A DNA stretch of 64,000 nucleotides from Microbacterium sp. C7(2022) (GCF_028823665.1 NZ_JAPEHV010000001.1:310001-374000), one strand, 5' to 3'. Numbered from the stretch's first letter, positions 56,851-64,000 are shown. Program-made: numbers and translations. The notes: generated from the letters alone by a model not told the origin.

Positions 56851-58239
56851 TTCGTCCTTGCTGGGCCCCGCTGAGTATTCGCCCTTGTACTGGTAGCCGT
56901 AGTAGCCGGCCTGCGGGCCGCGACGCGGGACGCGGTTCATCACGATGCCCAGGGCGCGGGCGTTGGCGCGCTCGAGGTTCTGGTTGGCCTTCTCGAGCAC
57001 GTCGAACGTCGTCTTGCCCGCTGAGACGACGATGAGCGCGCCGTCGGCCAGATGCGAGAGGACGGCGCCATCTGTGACCGGGACGAGCGGCGGCGAGTCC
57101 ACGATCACCAGTGCGTGCTCACTCAGCGAACGCAGCAAGTCGCGCATGCGGTTCGACCCCAGCAGCTCGCTCGGGTTGGGCGGGATGCGCCCCGCGGTGA
57201 TGACGGCGAGGTTCCCTGACTCGCCGACGGTGTGGGCGACATCCGCGATCTCGGCCCGCCCGGCCAGCAGATCGGTGACGCCGGCGCCGTCGGGGAGCCC
57301 GAACACCTCGGCCACCATGGGGCGGCGAAGGTCGGCGTCGATCAAGATGACGTGCTGGCCCGCCTCGGCCAGGCTGACCGCGAGGTTAGCCGACAGCGTC
57401 GACTTGCCGTCGCCCGGCAGGGGGCTCGAGACGACAATCACGCGCGGCGGATCGTCGACGTCCATGAACTGAAGGTTGGTGCGCAGTTCGCGCATGGCCT
57501 CGGTGATGGGTGACGCACCATCGCGGCCGCTGAAGCTCAGTACTCGGCGCGAGTCGACGAGCGACTTCTCGAGCGGCAGAGTTCCGACAACCGCGATCCC
57601 GGTCTCGCGTTCGATGTCACGCGGATCGCGCACCCGGCGGTCGAGCACGCGCCGGATGACCGCGTACCCGATCCCCAGAGCGAGCCCTACCAGGGCGCCA
57701 AGCGCGAGGTTCAGTCGCACGTTGGGCGACGACGGTGCGGAAGGAAGACGAGCCGAGTCGCCGGGAATCAGCGTGACCGCCGCTGAACCGGGGGTGCCGT
57801 CGCCCTCGATGTTGTCGATCTCGACGACCATGCCTTCGATCCACGCTTCGGCGAGATCGCGTGCCGCTTCGGGCGAATCGGCCGAGGCCGACACATGGAT
57901 GACCACGGTGTCTGTGGGGTTGGTGACGTCGACCTGCGTCACCAGTTGCTCAGGAGTCGTGTCGAGCCCAAGATCGGCGATCGCATACTCGGCGACCGAG
58001 CGCCACGAGCCGATGTCGATGTACGAGGTGACCTTGCTGCGCGCGAGCTGGTCACCGACGAGCGATGATCCGCTGTCGCTGCCGGTCGAGGTCGCGGCGA
58101 CATACCCGCTGGCCGTCGCCGTATAGACGCGAGGCTGCAGCGCGGTGTACCCCCATGCCACGGCGATCCCGAGGAGGGTGAGAAGGACGATGCCGACCCA
58201 GTGCGCCCGCAAAATGCGCAGATAGTCGCGCAACTCCAT
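56848..58239 (-). CDS. Wzz-type/BY-kinase polysaccharide co-polymerase
   Basis: A 463-residue fusion of a Wzz chain-length domain and a bacterial tyrosine kinase. Two membrane helices (about 14-35 and 175-195) flank the external loop. The kinase part has Walker A (P-G-D-G-K-S-T near 275), Walker A' (I-L-I-D-A-D-L-R-R-P) and Walker B (V-I-V-D-S-P-P). A Tyr cluster at the C-terminus (G-Y-Y-G-Y-Q-Y-K-G-E-Y) is the expected autophosphorylation site. It regulates export and length of a capsular or exopolysaccharide. It starts a minus-strand pair with the DUF4012 gene, divergent from the HPrK-like gene. Confidence 0.94.
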   Translation of the reverse strand: MELRDYLRILRAHWVGIVLLTLLGIAVAWGYTALQPRVYTATASGYVAATSTGSDSGSSLVGDQLARSKVTSYIDIGSWRSVAEYAIADLGLDTTPEQLVTQVDVTNPTDTVVIHVSASADSPEAARDLAEAWIEGMVVEIDNIEGDGTPGSAAVTLIPGDSARLPSAPSSPNVRLNLALGALVGLALGIGYAVIRRVLDRRVRDPRDIERETGIAVVGTLPLEKSLVDSRRVLSFSGRDGASPITEAMRELRTNLQFMDVDDPPRVIVVSSPLPGDGKSTLSANLAVSLAEAGQHVILIDADLRRPMVAEVFGLPDGAGVTDLLAGRAEIADVAHTVGESGNLAVITAGRIPPNPSELLGSNRMRDLLRSLSEHALVIVDSPPLVPVTDGAVLSHLADGALIVVSAGKTTFDVLEKANQNLERANARALGIVMNRVPRRGPQAGYYGYQYKGEYSAGPSKDE

Positions 58240-58303
58240 GCCGTATTCCCCTCAGCTCATGAGTAATGAACACGCTACCGCGGGAACGTGTGTGGCCGCC
58301 CCG

Positions 58304-58309
58304 TAGAAT
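58304..58309 (+). promoter_or_regulatory. -10 element of the HPrK-like gene (leaderless)
   Basis: TAGAAT is followed by seven bases and ATG 58317, with no Shine-Dalgarno. It lies in the 77-base divergent spacer to the BY-kinase gene. Confidence 0.5.
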
Positions 58310-58316
58310 CGCCCGC

Positions 58317-59426
58317 ATGACGTCACCCCTGCGAGTCTCCGCGTTCGGTGTCGTCGTCGAAGTGGATCTGTCGACATTCTCAGAGCCGGATGCCGCACTC
58401 GTGCGCGCCGCGTGGGCTGACGCACTCGCGGACCCCGACGCAGAGGTCGAGACGTGGGTGACTCCGCGCGAGGGCGTCGAGATCGACGTGATGCTCTCCG
58501 ACCTGTCGACACGGGTGACGCTCGCCGCGATCGACGCGCGTCGCGGTCAGTTCTGGATGCTGCATGCCGCCGGCCTCGCCCTCGACAACGGCCAGGTAGT
58601 GGCGTTCGTCGGGCCATCGGGCCGCGGCAAGACGACGGCATCCCGAGCCCTCGGTGCGAGATTCGGATACGTCACCGACGAGACGGTGGCGATCGACGCT
58701 TCGGGTCGCGTGTGGCCGTACCGCAAGCCGCTGTCGATCATCGAAGCGGGCGCGCGGGTCAAGGTGCAGCGTGCCCCGTCGTCGATCGGCCTGCGCGCAG
58801 TGGCCGACGTTCCGCTGCAGCTCGCCGCGGTTGTGGTGCTCGATCGCATCAGCGATACCGAGAAGTCGGATGCCGCGGCCCTGCCCGTCGCCGAGCGCAT
58901 CGATCTGGGCGATGCGATCAACGATCTCGTCGAACAGTCGAGCTATCTCTCACTCATGCCAGCCCCGTTGCAGACCATCGCCGCGCATGTGGAAGCGGTC
59001 GGGGGAGTGCTGCGGGTGACGTACAGCGAGGCCCAGACGTTGCTGGCGATCATGCCGGAGTTGGTGCAGGAGTACCGCGCGCCGGTCGTCGAGACGCGGG
59101 CGGAGATCATCGACGCTACCGCGGCCGTCGCCGGCGCGCCGGGCACGTACTCCCGCGGCCCCGCGCACGACGTCCTCGCGCTCGAGGACCCTGACCGCCT
59201 CATCACCCTCCACCTCGACGACGAGGGACTCGGAACCGTGCGCGTGCTCAGCGGCATCGCCCCGGCGCTGTGGCGCGCGGCCGAGGCGACTCCGTTCGAG
59301 GGACTGGTGCAGGCCGCGCTAGACGCCTACGGCCAGCCGGAGGACGTCGACGCGACCGACCTCGTTTGCGCAGCCGTCGATGATCTCGTCGCGGCGGGCG
59401 TGCTGGTCGAAGGGGGTGCCGAATGA
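58317..59426 (+). CDS. HPr kinase-like P-loop protein
   Basis: A 369-residue cytoplasmic protein. Residues 80-230 contain an HprK-like ATPase core with P-loop G-P-S-G-R-G-K-T-T (99-107) and a D-E-T-V motif shortly after. The flanking regions are not typical of carbon-catabolite HPr kinases. Such HprK-related proteins occur with PqqD-like proteins and nucleotidyltransferases in lasso-peptide and exopolysaccharide loci. There the best-studied member phosphorylates a peptide product. Here the PqqD-like gene is translationally coupled (ATGA overlap) and the nucleotidyltransferase is 2.4 kb away. ATG 58317 was preferred to an upstream ATG because of the leaderless promoter and the homologous N-terminus. 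The substrate is unknown. Confidence 0.8.
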   Translation: MTSPLRVSAFGVVVEVDLSTFSEPDAALVRAAWADALADPDAEVETWVTPREGVEIDVMLSDLSTRVTLAAIDARRGQFWMLHAAGLALDNGQVVAFVGPSGRGKTTASRALGARFGYVTDETVAIDASGRVWPYRKPLSIIEAGARVKVQRAPSSIGLRAVADVPLQLAAVVVLDRISDTEKSDAAALPVAERIDLGDAINDLVEQSSYLSLMPAPLQTIAAHVEAVGGVLRVTYSEAQTLLAIMPELVQEYRAPVVETRAEIIDATAAVAGAPGTYSRGPAHDVLALEDPDRLITLHLDDEGLGTVRVLSGIAPALWRAAEATPFEGLVQAALDAYGQPEDVDATDLVCAAVDDLVAAGVLVEGGAE

Positions 59427-59740
59427 TTCAGGGCGAGGATGCCGCGCAGTGGCGCATCCGTGACGACGTCGCATGGACGGGTGAGGGTGATCGCTACGTC
59501 GCACTCGCGCTGTCAGACCAGACGTGCACTCCTCGCGCGCTCGAGGGGTCCGCTGCGCTGGTGTGGCAGGCGCTCGCCGATGGCGGCGGAACGGCCGAGC
59601 AGATCAGCGAGCGAGTGGCCGCCTCCGCTGGCGTCGACGAGAGTGTCGTCCGCGAAGACGTGGGGATGTTCCTCTCGTCGCTCGAGGAGGCTGATCTTGT
59701 CGCGTGTGACGCGACCCCTACAACCCACCCCAGCGACTGA
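59423..59740 (+). CDS. PqqD-like protein (candidate peptide-binding RRE)
   Basis: A 105-residue protein with a winged-helix PqqD fold signature. It has beta-strands around V-A-W-T-x-x-x-D-R-Y-V-A-L, then A-L-V-W-Q-A-L-A-D-G-G, a long helix and V-x-E-D-V-x-x-F-L-x-x-L-E-E-A-D-L-V. PqqD domains bind leader peptides in ribosomally made peptide pathways, and stand-alone members of the HprK-related group are known near surface-polysaccharide genes. The ATG overlaps the HPrK-like stop. Its last 23 bases overlap the convergent signal peptidase gene. The peptide client, if any, is not known. Confidence 0.82.
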   Translation: MIQGEDAAQWRIRDDVAWTGEGDRYVALALSDQTCTPRALEGSAALVWQALADGGGTAEQISERVAASAGVDESVVREDVGMFLSSLEEADLVACDATPTTHPSD

Positions 59741-60425
59741 TCGGCCACAGGATCACGGCTGCTTTGCCGACGATCGCGCCGTCCGAGGCCCAGCGCCAAC
59801 AGTTCGGTGAGGCGTCGGGGACGCGGCATCCGATCGCAGAGTCCGATGACCCCGCACGATTGTCGCCGAGCATCAGGTACCGGCCCTCGGGGACGATGAC
59901 CTCGTCGAAGCAGCGCAGCGATGCGGGCGTGGTGTCGCAGTCGAGGCTGCCGGGTTCGAACGCGAAGTCGTTGAATACGTAGGGCTCGTCGAGGGGCGCT
60001 CCGTCGACGACGATCGCGCCGTCGGCATCGCAGCACTCGACGCTCTGGCCGGGGGTGCCGATGATGCGCTTGACCAGGGTGTGGGCGCCCGAGGGTCCGA
60101 ACCCCGTGACCTCGCCGATCCAACGCAGCGCGCCGCGTAGCGGGTCGGTCGCGGGGATAGGCGTGGTGTCCCACGCGTCATCGGCGTCGAACACGACGAT
60201 GTCGCCCGCGCCGGGGTTCGCGCCCACATATGCCAGACGGTTGACCAGGATGCGGTCACCCGGCTGCAACGTCTCTTCCATCGACCCCGACGGAACCCAG
60301 TACGGCTTCCCGACGAACGACAGGATGAGGCCGGTCACGACGAACGCGGCGACCAACTGAAACCACAGGCTCGAGGTGATCCGTCGCCACAGCGGGCGCG
60401 GTTCGTCGGCACGGGCGTCGGTCAC
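59718..60425 (-). CDS. Type I signal peptidase
   Basis: A 235-residue signal peptidase with one N-terminal membrane helix. The catalytic dyad is Ser48 in P-S-G-S-M and Lys119 in L-V-K-R-I-I-G. The box with G-D-N-R-x-x-S-S-D-S is present. Four Cys between the catalytic boxes (E-C-C-D, L-D-C-D, L-R-C-F) are unusual for the family and may form disulfides outside the membrane. Start GTG 60425. It lies beside two exported Tat-type proteins and could be dedicated to them, although genomes of this group usually have several paralogues. Confidence 0.93.
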   Translation of the reverse strand: MTDARADEPRPLWRRITSSLWFQLVAAFVVTGLILSFVGKPYWVPSGSMEETLQPGDRILVNRLAYVGANPGAGDIVVFDADDAWDTTPIPATDPLRGALRWIGEVTGFGPSGAHTLVKRIIGTPGQSVECCDADGAIVVDGAPLDEPYVFNDFAFEPGSLDCDTTPASLRCFDEVIVPEGRYLMLGDNRAGSSDSAIGCRVPDASPNCWRWASDGAIVGKAAVILWPISRWGGL

Positions 60426-60431
60426 CCTGCG

Positions 60432-60437
60432 AATCTA
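60432..60437 (-). promoter_or_regulatory. -10 element of the signal peptidase gene (leaderless)
   Basis: TAGATT on the minus strand ends six bases before GTG 60425 with no Shine-Dalgarno. It sits in the 23-base gap after the preceding gene of the same strand. Confidence 0.45.
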
Positions 60438-60448
60438 GCGGGTGGGCG

Positions 60449-61039
60449 TCACCACTGCGTCTTGACGATCGCCTTCGCGGTTTGGGTAGGCATGCTTCCC
60501 GTGAGTTCGAAGGCGTTTCCAGCGACGGCTGCGGGCACGGGGATGACAGGACCAAACGAGATGGTGGCCACCCACTCTCCGGCTTCCAGCCCCGTCACGT
60601 ACTTCCAGTTCGGGTTGAAGGTGCCGTAAGCAGGGACGGTGACGGGTACGTTCTCTTCGGGTGTCACGGTTCGCTGCCCGTTGCTGAGAGTGACCGTGTA
60701 GGTGAAGCTCAGGGCGCTGGGGCCGTTGCCTTTTTGCTCTCCAGGGAGCCCCCACGCGTTGTAGTTGTAGAAGCTCTGCACGCGGTAGTTGAACTGACCG
60801 AGAGCGGTGCCGCCTTGTGCGTCGAAGGTCTCCGCTTTCAGGACGTCGGCAACGGGCTTCGAGTACTCGACGGTCGGAGCGGGGGTCGGATTCGGCTCGT
60901 TGGGCACGTCTGATGCGCTCGCCGCGGGAACGGCGGTCGCCACGAGCAGGGCGGGGGCGGCCCAGGCGCCGATCTTCAGCAGCTTGCGGCGGTCGATGGT
61001 ACCGGGCTCATCGTCGCGGAGCGCGCGCGCGTCAGTCAT
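60449..61039 (-). CDS. Small exported protein with Tat-like signal (1)
   Basis: A 196-residue protein with a twin-arginine-like signal D-R17-R18-K-L-L-K-I-G-A-W, hydrophobic core and A-S-A cleavage site near residue 42. The mature part (about 150 residues) is beta-rich, has no Cys, and ends in T-A-K-A-I-V-K-T-Q-W. I do not recognise the family; homologues in related genomes are annotated only as Tat-signal proteins. ATG 61039 follows GGGGGGAA. It is a paralogue of the next minus-strand gene by signal and size; the mature parts are different. It is followed by the signal peptidase gene 23 bases downstream, suggesting co-transcription. Confidence 0.8.
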   Translation of the reverse strand: MTDARALRDDEPGTIDRRKLLKIGAWAAPALLVATAVPAASASDVPNEPNPTPAPTVEYSKPVADVLKAETFDAQGGTALGQFNYRVQSFYNYNAWGLPGEQKGNGPSALSFTYTVTLSNGQRTVTPEENVPVTVPAYGTFNPNWKYVTGLEAGEWVATISFGPVIPVPAAVAGNAFELTGSMPTQTAKAIVKTQW

Positions 61040-61093
61040 ATGTTCCCCCCGGAACGCGAGATTGCCGACGCGTGTTTCGTGCACGCGGGCAAG

Positions 61094-61112
61094 AAAAAGG
61101 CGCCGAAGCGCC
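61094..61112 (-). terminator. UUCG hairpin with U-tract
   Basis: Minus strand GGCGC-TTCG-GCGCC directly followed by TTTTT, the only U-tract terminator in this window. It lies between the two Tat-type genes and would end transcription from 61213-61692, or act as a leader structure for 60449-61039. Confidence 0.7.
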
Positions 61113-61118
61113 GCTGGA

Positions 61119-61147
61119 TGATTACAGACTACGCCTGGGGTATGCAA
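61119..61147 (-). promoter_or_regulatory. Candidate promoter of the first Tat-type gene
   Basis: On the minus strand TTGCAT (61147-61142) and TAATCA (61124-61119) have 17-base spacing. The predicted start falls at the foot of the UUCG hairpin, so the transcript would begin with it. Confidence 0.45.
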
Positions 61148-61212
61148 CAATGCGCGCTTCATACGCATTCTTGAGCAAACGCTAAGCTCTGACGCTCGGC
61201 GGCAGGGTGCGT

Positions 61213-61692
61213 CTAGGACGCTCGAAGCTCGGCGGTATGCGTCAGCGATGGTGCGGCGGTGCCATTGATGGTATAGGTCACCGTGTAGTACACCTTGTTG
61301 TTCGCATTCGATTTGCGCGTGAACGTCGGGAACGTGAGGGTGACCGTTCCGCCCGCAGGAATCACTTCGGTTATGGCGTAGGAGCTCTTGGACTGGGCAT
61401 CCTTATCGGGAACGTCCCATTTTCCCGAATTGTCGGGCGTCACAGTCATCTCCGCGATCACGGTCACCGTTTCCGATGAAGATGCCTGAATCGAGACGGT
61501 GAGCTTCCGTCCCGAAATGTCGATGTGGGGAGTACTGGGCTGAACCGGGATCTCCTCCGCCTGCGTCGCTGCACCGGCGGCGGGCACCGCGACGGCGAGC
61601 GCGAGTGTGGGCGCGGACCACGCGCCTGCCTTGAGCAGTTGACGACGGTCGAGGGCGCGGTCGGACGCACCCGCGGGCATGCTGGAAGCCAC
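61213..61692 (-). CDS. Small exported protein with Tat-like signal (2)
   Basis: A 159-residue protein with the same signal plan as the gene downstream: D-R16-R17-Q-L-L-K-A-G-A-W-x-A-P, then A-A-G-A. The mature part of about 120 residues is Thr/Ser/Val-rich and looks like a single beta-sandwich, without Cys. GTG 61692 is preceded by GGGGAGAGA; an internal ATG at residue 5 is possible. The function is unknown. The shared DRR-x-LLK-x-GAW-x-AP block in two neighbouring genes points to a common export route and perhaps a common structure at the cell surface. Confidence 0.8.
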   Translation of the reverse strand: MASSMPAGASDRALDRRQLLKAGAWSAPTLALAVAVPAAGAATQAEEIPVQPSTPHIDISGRKLTVSIQASSSETVTVIAEMTVTPDNSGKWDVPDKDAQSKSSYAITEVIPAGGTVTLTFPTFTRKSNANNKVYYTVTYTINGTAAPSLTHTAELRAS

Positions 61693-61843
61693 GGTTCTCT
61701 CCCCAGAGATTCACTGTCGGATCAGCCACACGCATTCGGGTACGGGTGACTGCAGTTCTCCCAAGATAAATCACGAACCTTCAGAGGTGCCTCCCTGATC
61801 CCTCAGGATTAGCTGAGTTCGCCCGGTCAACGCAGAAATGCGC

Positions 61844-62755
61844 TCAGCGCAGGTGCGTGAGGATCGCGCGAAGCGCAGAGGGAAGTGACCGGATGCCGCG
61901 CCCCCAGCGCGCGACGCGTGCGCGCGTGCGCCCGCGCAGAGTGTCGACGGTCTCGGGGCGGGCAATGAGCAGGTCGTGCCGCGACGGCCAGAACGCCTGC
62001 CACACGATCATCGGGCGGTCGCGCCAGGACGCTCGGCGGAAGGCGACGAACCAGAAGTACGCGCCGTGGGATCCGGATGCCACGCGCTCACGCCACTCTC
62101 GCAGCTCCCGCGACTCCAACTCAGCGGCAGGCGCCTGCACCTCGACGCCCATGCGCGGCAGCACCGTTTCGAGCGTCGCGGCGCTGCCGGTCGCGAGGGC
62201 GAGGGCCGCGGCATCCGACTTCTCTTCTGCCGTCAGGGGCACGTGCACCAGTTGCTCGAGCTCGTTTGCGTGCCGTGCCTGCGTCACCGACCCGCGCAGC
62301 GAGTGCAGCGCGAGGATCAACACCCCCGACACGCGATCGGGCACGGCGCAGTCGCGATGCGCGAAGGGCATCGTCACGTGGCGCTCCCACAGGGCGTCGA
62401 AGACCGTCGTCGGGTCGGCGAGGAACCCGGGAAAGAAGCTGTGCACGTCGAGGTCGCACGGCCACCCGTCGCGCAAGAAGTTCTTCGAGTGCAGTGTCGT
62501 GCGCTCGCTGATCAGAATCGTGTCGCGATCACGCCATCCGGTCGCGCGCATGGCGTCGCAGAACTCCACGAACCGCGCCGGCTCGACGAGCACGTCGATG
62601 TCTCCCGAGTAGCGCTTGTTGCGCAGCCCGTGGCGATGGAGCGCCGGGCCCTTGATGATGAGGGTTCGGATGCCGCGCTCTTCGGCGATCGTCTGCACCC
62701 ACGCGTGCCCGAGGTCGACCGCCTCATCCATGCGCAGGAGCGTGGTCTCGGTCAC
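61844..62755 (-). CDS. PF14907-type nucleotidyltransferase family protein
   Basis: A 303-residue protein with a nucleotidyltransferase fold: K-G-P-A-L near residue 34, then Y-S-G-D-I-D-V-L-V near residue 50, the metal-binding Asp pair of the family. The C-terminal half is helical with H-D-L-L-I-A-R-P. These uncharacterised enzymes accompany HprK-like and PqqD-like genes in lasso-peptide and exopolysaccharide loci. Start GTG 62755 fits the leaderless -10; a GTG three codons upstream overlaps that element. The nucleotide and acceptor are unknown. Confidence 0.85.
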   Translation of the reverse strand: MTETTLLRMDEAVDLGHAWVQTIAEERGIRTLIIKGPALHRHGLRNKRYSGDIDVLVEPARFVEFCDAMRATGWRDRDTILISERTTLHSKNFLRDGWPCDLDVHSFFPGFLADPTTVFDALWERHVTMPFAHRDCAVPDRVSGVLILALHSLRGSVTQARHANELEQLVHVPLTAEEKSDAAALALATGSAATLETVLPRMGVEVQAPAAELESRELREWRERVASGSHGAYFWFVAFRRASWRDRPMIVWQAFWPSRHDLLIARPETVDTLRGRTRARVARWGRGIRSLPSALRAILTHLR

Positions 62756-62762
62756 GCCATTC

Positions 62763-62768
62763 ACCCTA
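62763..62768 (-). promoter_or_regulatory. -10 element of the nucleotidyltransferase gene (leaderless)
   Basis: TAGGGT on the minus strand is followed by seven bases and GTG 62755. It lies in the divergent spacer to the VanZ-like gene. Confidence 0.45.
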
Positions 62769-62873
62769 GTGCGGGTGCGGGAACGGGAGCGGGCTCGTGA
62801 ACGAGCGGGGTATGCTCGCACCACATGCGCGGCAGGGTCGCAGCGCCCGGGTGGACGGGCGGAAGGAGGCCTC

Positions 62874-63287
62874 GTGAGTGATGTGCAGGCGTCGCCCGTG
62901 CCGTGGTTTCGCAACCCGCTCACCTGGCTGATCGTGTACGGCGTCGCCCTTGCGATGATCGCCTTCTGGCCGACACCGGTCGACCGCGAGGCGGCGGGCC
63001 TTCTGCGTGCGATCAGCCGCGCGATCCCGTGGTTGAGCTACCCCGTGATCGAGTTCACCGCGAACATCGTGCTGTTCGTGCCGCTCGGCGCGCTCGGGTC
63101 GTTCCTGTTCCCGCGCAGGCCTCTGCTCGTGCTCGGTGTCGCGCTCGCCGTCACGGTGCTCATCGAATCGGTGCAGGCGTTGCTGCTGGCGCAGCGCACT
63201 CCGAGTGGATTCGACGTGCTCGCCAACACGCTCGGCGCCGTCGTCGGGATCACGATCGTGTGGTTGGTGCGATCCCGTCAGCACTAG
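62874..63287 (+). CDS. VanZ-like membrane protein
   Basis: A 137-residue VanZ-family protein with four membrane segments (about residues 14-32, 48-70, 78-95, 112-132). The family features N-I-x-L-F-V-P-L-G and the E-S-x-Q motif are present. The start is GTG 62874 nine bases after AAGGAGG; the longer upstream frame covers the divergent promoter. VanZ proteins give low-level teicoplanin resistance in some species and are widely found near envelope genes. The role here is open. It converges with the next gene, with only seven bases between their ends. Confidence 0.88.
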   Translation: MSDVQASPVPWFRNPLTWLIVYGVALAMIAFWPTPVDREAAGLLRAISRAIPWLSYPVIEFTANIVLFVPLGALGSFLFPRRPLLVLGVALAVTVLIESVQALLLAQRTPSGFDVLANTLGAVVGITIVWLVRSRQH

Positions 63288-63294
63288 CCCACAC

Positions 63295-64000
63295 TCACCG
63301 CGCGATAAGCGTGCGCGGGTCCTCTTCGTTCCACAGCTCGGCGCACTGCGTGACCCAGAACAAGAAGAACAGCACCAGCGCGGCGACCTCGGCAAGCAGC
63401 ACGAACGGCACGTCGCTGCGCTCGGCGACGCCACTGCCCTCGATCGCGCCGTAGGCGACCAGTGTCAGCACAAGCAGCACCGCGATCAACACATACATGT
63501 CGCGATACACGGGTCGCGGCTTCATTCCGCGCCGCGGGAACGCGTTGCGAATCGCCACGAGCGCGAACAGCCCGAAGAACGCGATCGTCGCGATGAAGTG
63601 CCCCTGCGCGAGCACGAACTCGGGCACCCACGCCCACCCGATCCCGAGCGTGACGAGCACGCCCACCGTCAGCGTCAGCGAGATCGCGACCGCGCCGATC
63701 GGCACCTGCCGCAGGCCCGCGAGGATCAACACGACGAACACCGCGATCGCGCCGACCAGCAGGTAGGTCATGATCCCGGTCGCGGCCTCGGCCTCGTACT
63801 CGGGCGGAAAGCAGCGAAATCGGCACGGGATCACCACGTCGGGCACGGTGGTCGGCGCGAGCGTGGTCGGGATGAGCGCGATCAGCGGGGCGAACAGCGC
63901 GGCCGCGTCGAGCAGGATGCGCTGCGACCCGCGACCCGAAAGAGCGAAGAGCGCGAGGGATGCCGCGACCAGCGCTCCGACGAACGTCGACCTCGCCGGA
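63295..64000 (-). CDS. Polytopic membrane protein, C-terminal part
   Basis: The minus-strand frame is open to the window edge, so the N-terminus is missing; the GTG at 63846 is probably internal. About 235 residues are visible with at least six hydrophobic segments, two of them upstream of that GTG. A short loop between segments carries two Cys (P-C-R-F-R-C-F-P-P) and probably lies on one face of the membrane. No family is recognised. It is not obviously linked to the VanZ-like gene, which it meets tail to tail. Confidence 0.65.
   Translation of the reverse strand, partial: PARSTFVGALVAASLALFALSGRGSQRILLDAAALFAPLIALIPTTLAPTTVPDVVIPCRFRCFPPEYEAEAATGIMTYLLVGAIAVFVVLILAGLRQVPIGAVAISLTLTVGVLVTLGIGWAWVPEFVLAQGHFIATIAFFGLFALVAIRNAFPRRGMKPRPVYRDMYVLIAVLLVLTLVAYGAIEGSGVAERSDVPFVLLAEVAALVLFFLFWVTQCAELWNEEDPRTLIAR

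Noticed and set aside
61040..61168. 43-residue N-terminal extension of the first Tat-type protein
   Set aside because: It would be translated through the UUCG hairpin and promoter. ATG 61039 has GGGGGGAA in front and places the RR motif at the usual distance.
58317..62755. Complete lasso-peptide biosynthetic cluster
   Set aside because: No leader-peptide protease (B2), asparagine-synthetase-like cyclase (C) or short precursor gene was found near the HPrK-like and PqqD-like genes.

Overview
The window comes from a high-GC Gram-positive bacterium, most likely a member of the Micrococcales close to Microbacterium (Microbacteriaceae). This rests on the pervasive G/C third codon positions, GTG starts for rpsL, fusA, tuf, rplN, map and rpoA, the Micrococcales-style ribosomal order (no rpsN between rplE and rpsH, no rpsD between rpsK and rpoA), long Ala/Lys/Glu tails on several ribosomal proteins, and many apparently leaderless genes. 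No tRNA, rRNA, CRISPR array or transposase was found.

Layout. (1) 1-12036: a tightly overlapping + strand operon: the C-terminal part of a giant Ig-like/FN3 extracytoplasmic protein, a MoxR AAA+ ATPase, a DUF58 protein, a transglutaminase-fold membrane protein whose catalytic Cys and His look lost, an FHA-domain membrane protein, and a small membrane protein with tandem threonine repeats that look like FHA ligands. (2) 12309-16768: the str cluster rpsL-rpsG-fusA-tuf. (3) 17053-31032: two large sortase-anchored surface proteins (3385 and 1171 aa) lying between tuf and the S10 operon. They share a duplicated module, and the first has a foldable 5' leader. (4) 31509-43987: S10 and spc genes from rpsJ to rplO, then secY, adk and map, with an extreme G/C homopolymer hairpin between rplE and rpsH. 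(5) 44057-50589: a DsbA-like thioredoxin protein, a third sortase substrate (choice-of-anchor A plus four DUF5979 repeats), then infA-rpmJ-rpsM-rpsK-rpoA-rplQ. (6) 50669-54468: two tandem double-GNAT paralogues, truA and a small EEP-family phosphohydrolase. (7) 54486-64000: a cell-surface block. It holds a small LPVTG protein, a DUF4012 protein, a Wzz/BY-kinase, an HPrK-like P-loop protein with a PqqD-like protein, a type I signal peptidase, two paralogous small proteins with Tat-like signals, a PF14907-type nucleotidyltransferase, a VanZ-like protein and the C-terminal part of a membrane protein.

How the parts fit. The translation genes are ordinary housekeeping genes, but surface-protein genes sit at two points in the ribosomal supercluster, each next to its own promoter or hairpin. 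Region 1 reads as an envelope machine (MoxR/DUF58/transglutaminase-fold) with phosphothreonine signalling through FHA. Region 7 is the best candidate for something undescribed: an HPrK-like/PqqD/nucleotidyltransferase set, known elsewhere from peptide-tailoring and exopolysaccharide loci, here together with a signal peptidase, two Tat-type exported paralogues and a polysaccharide-control kinase.
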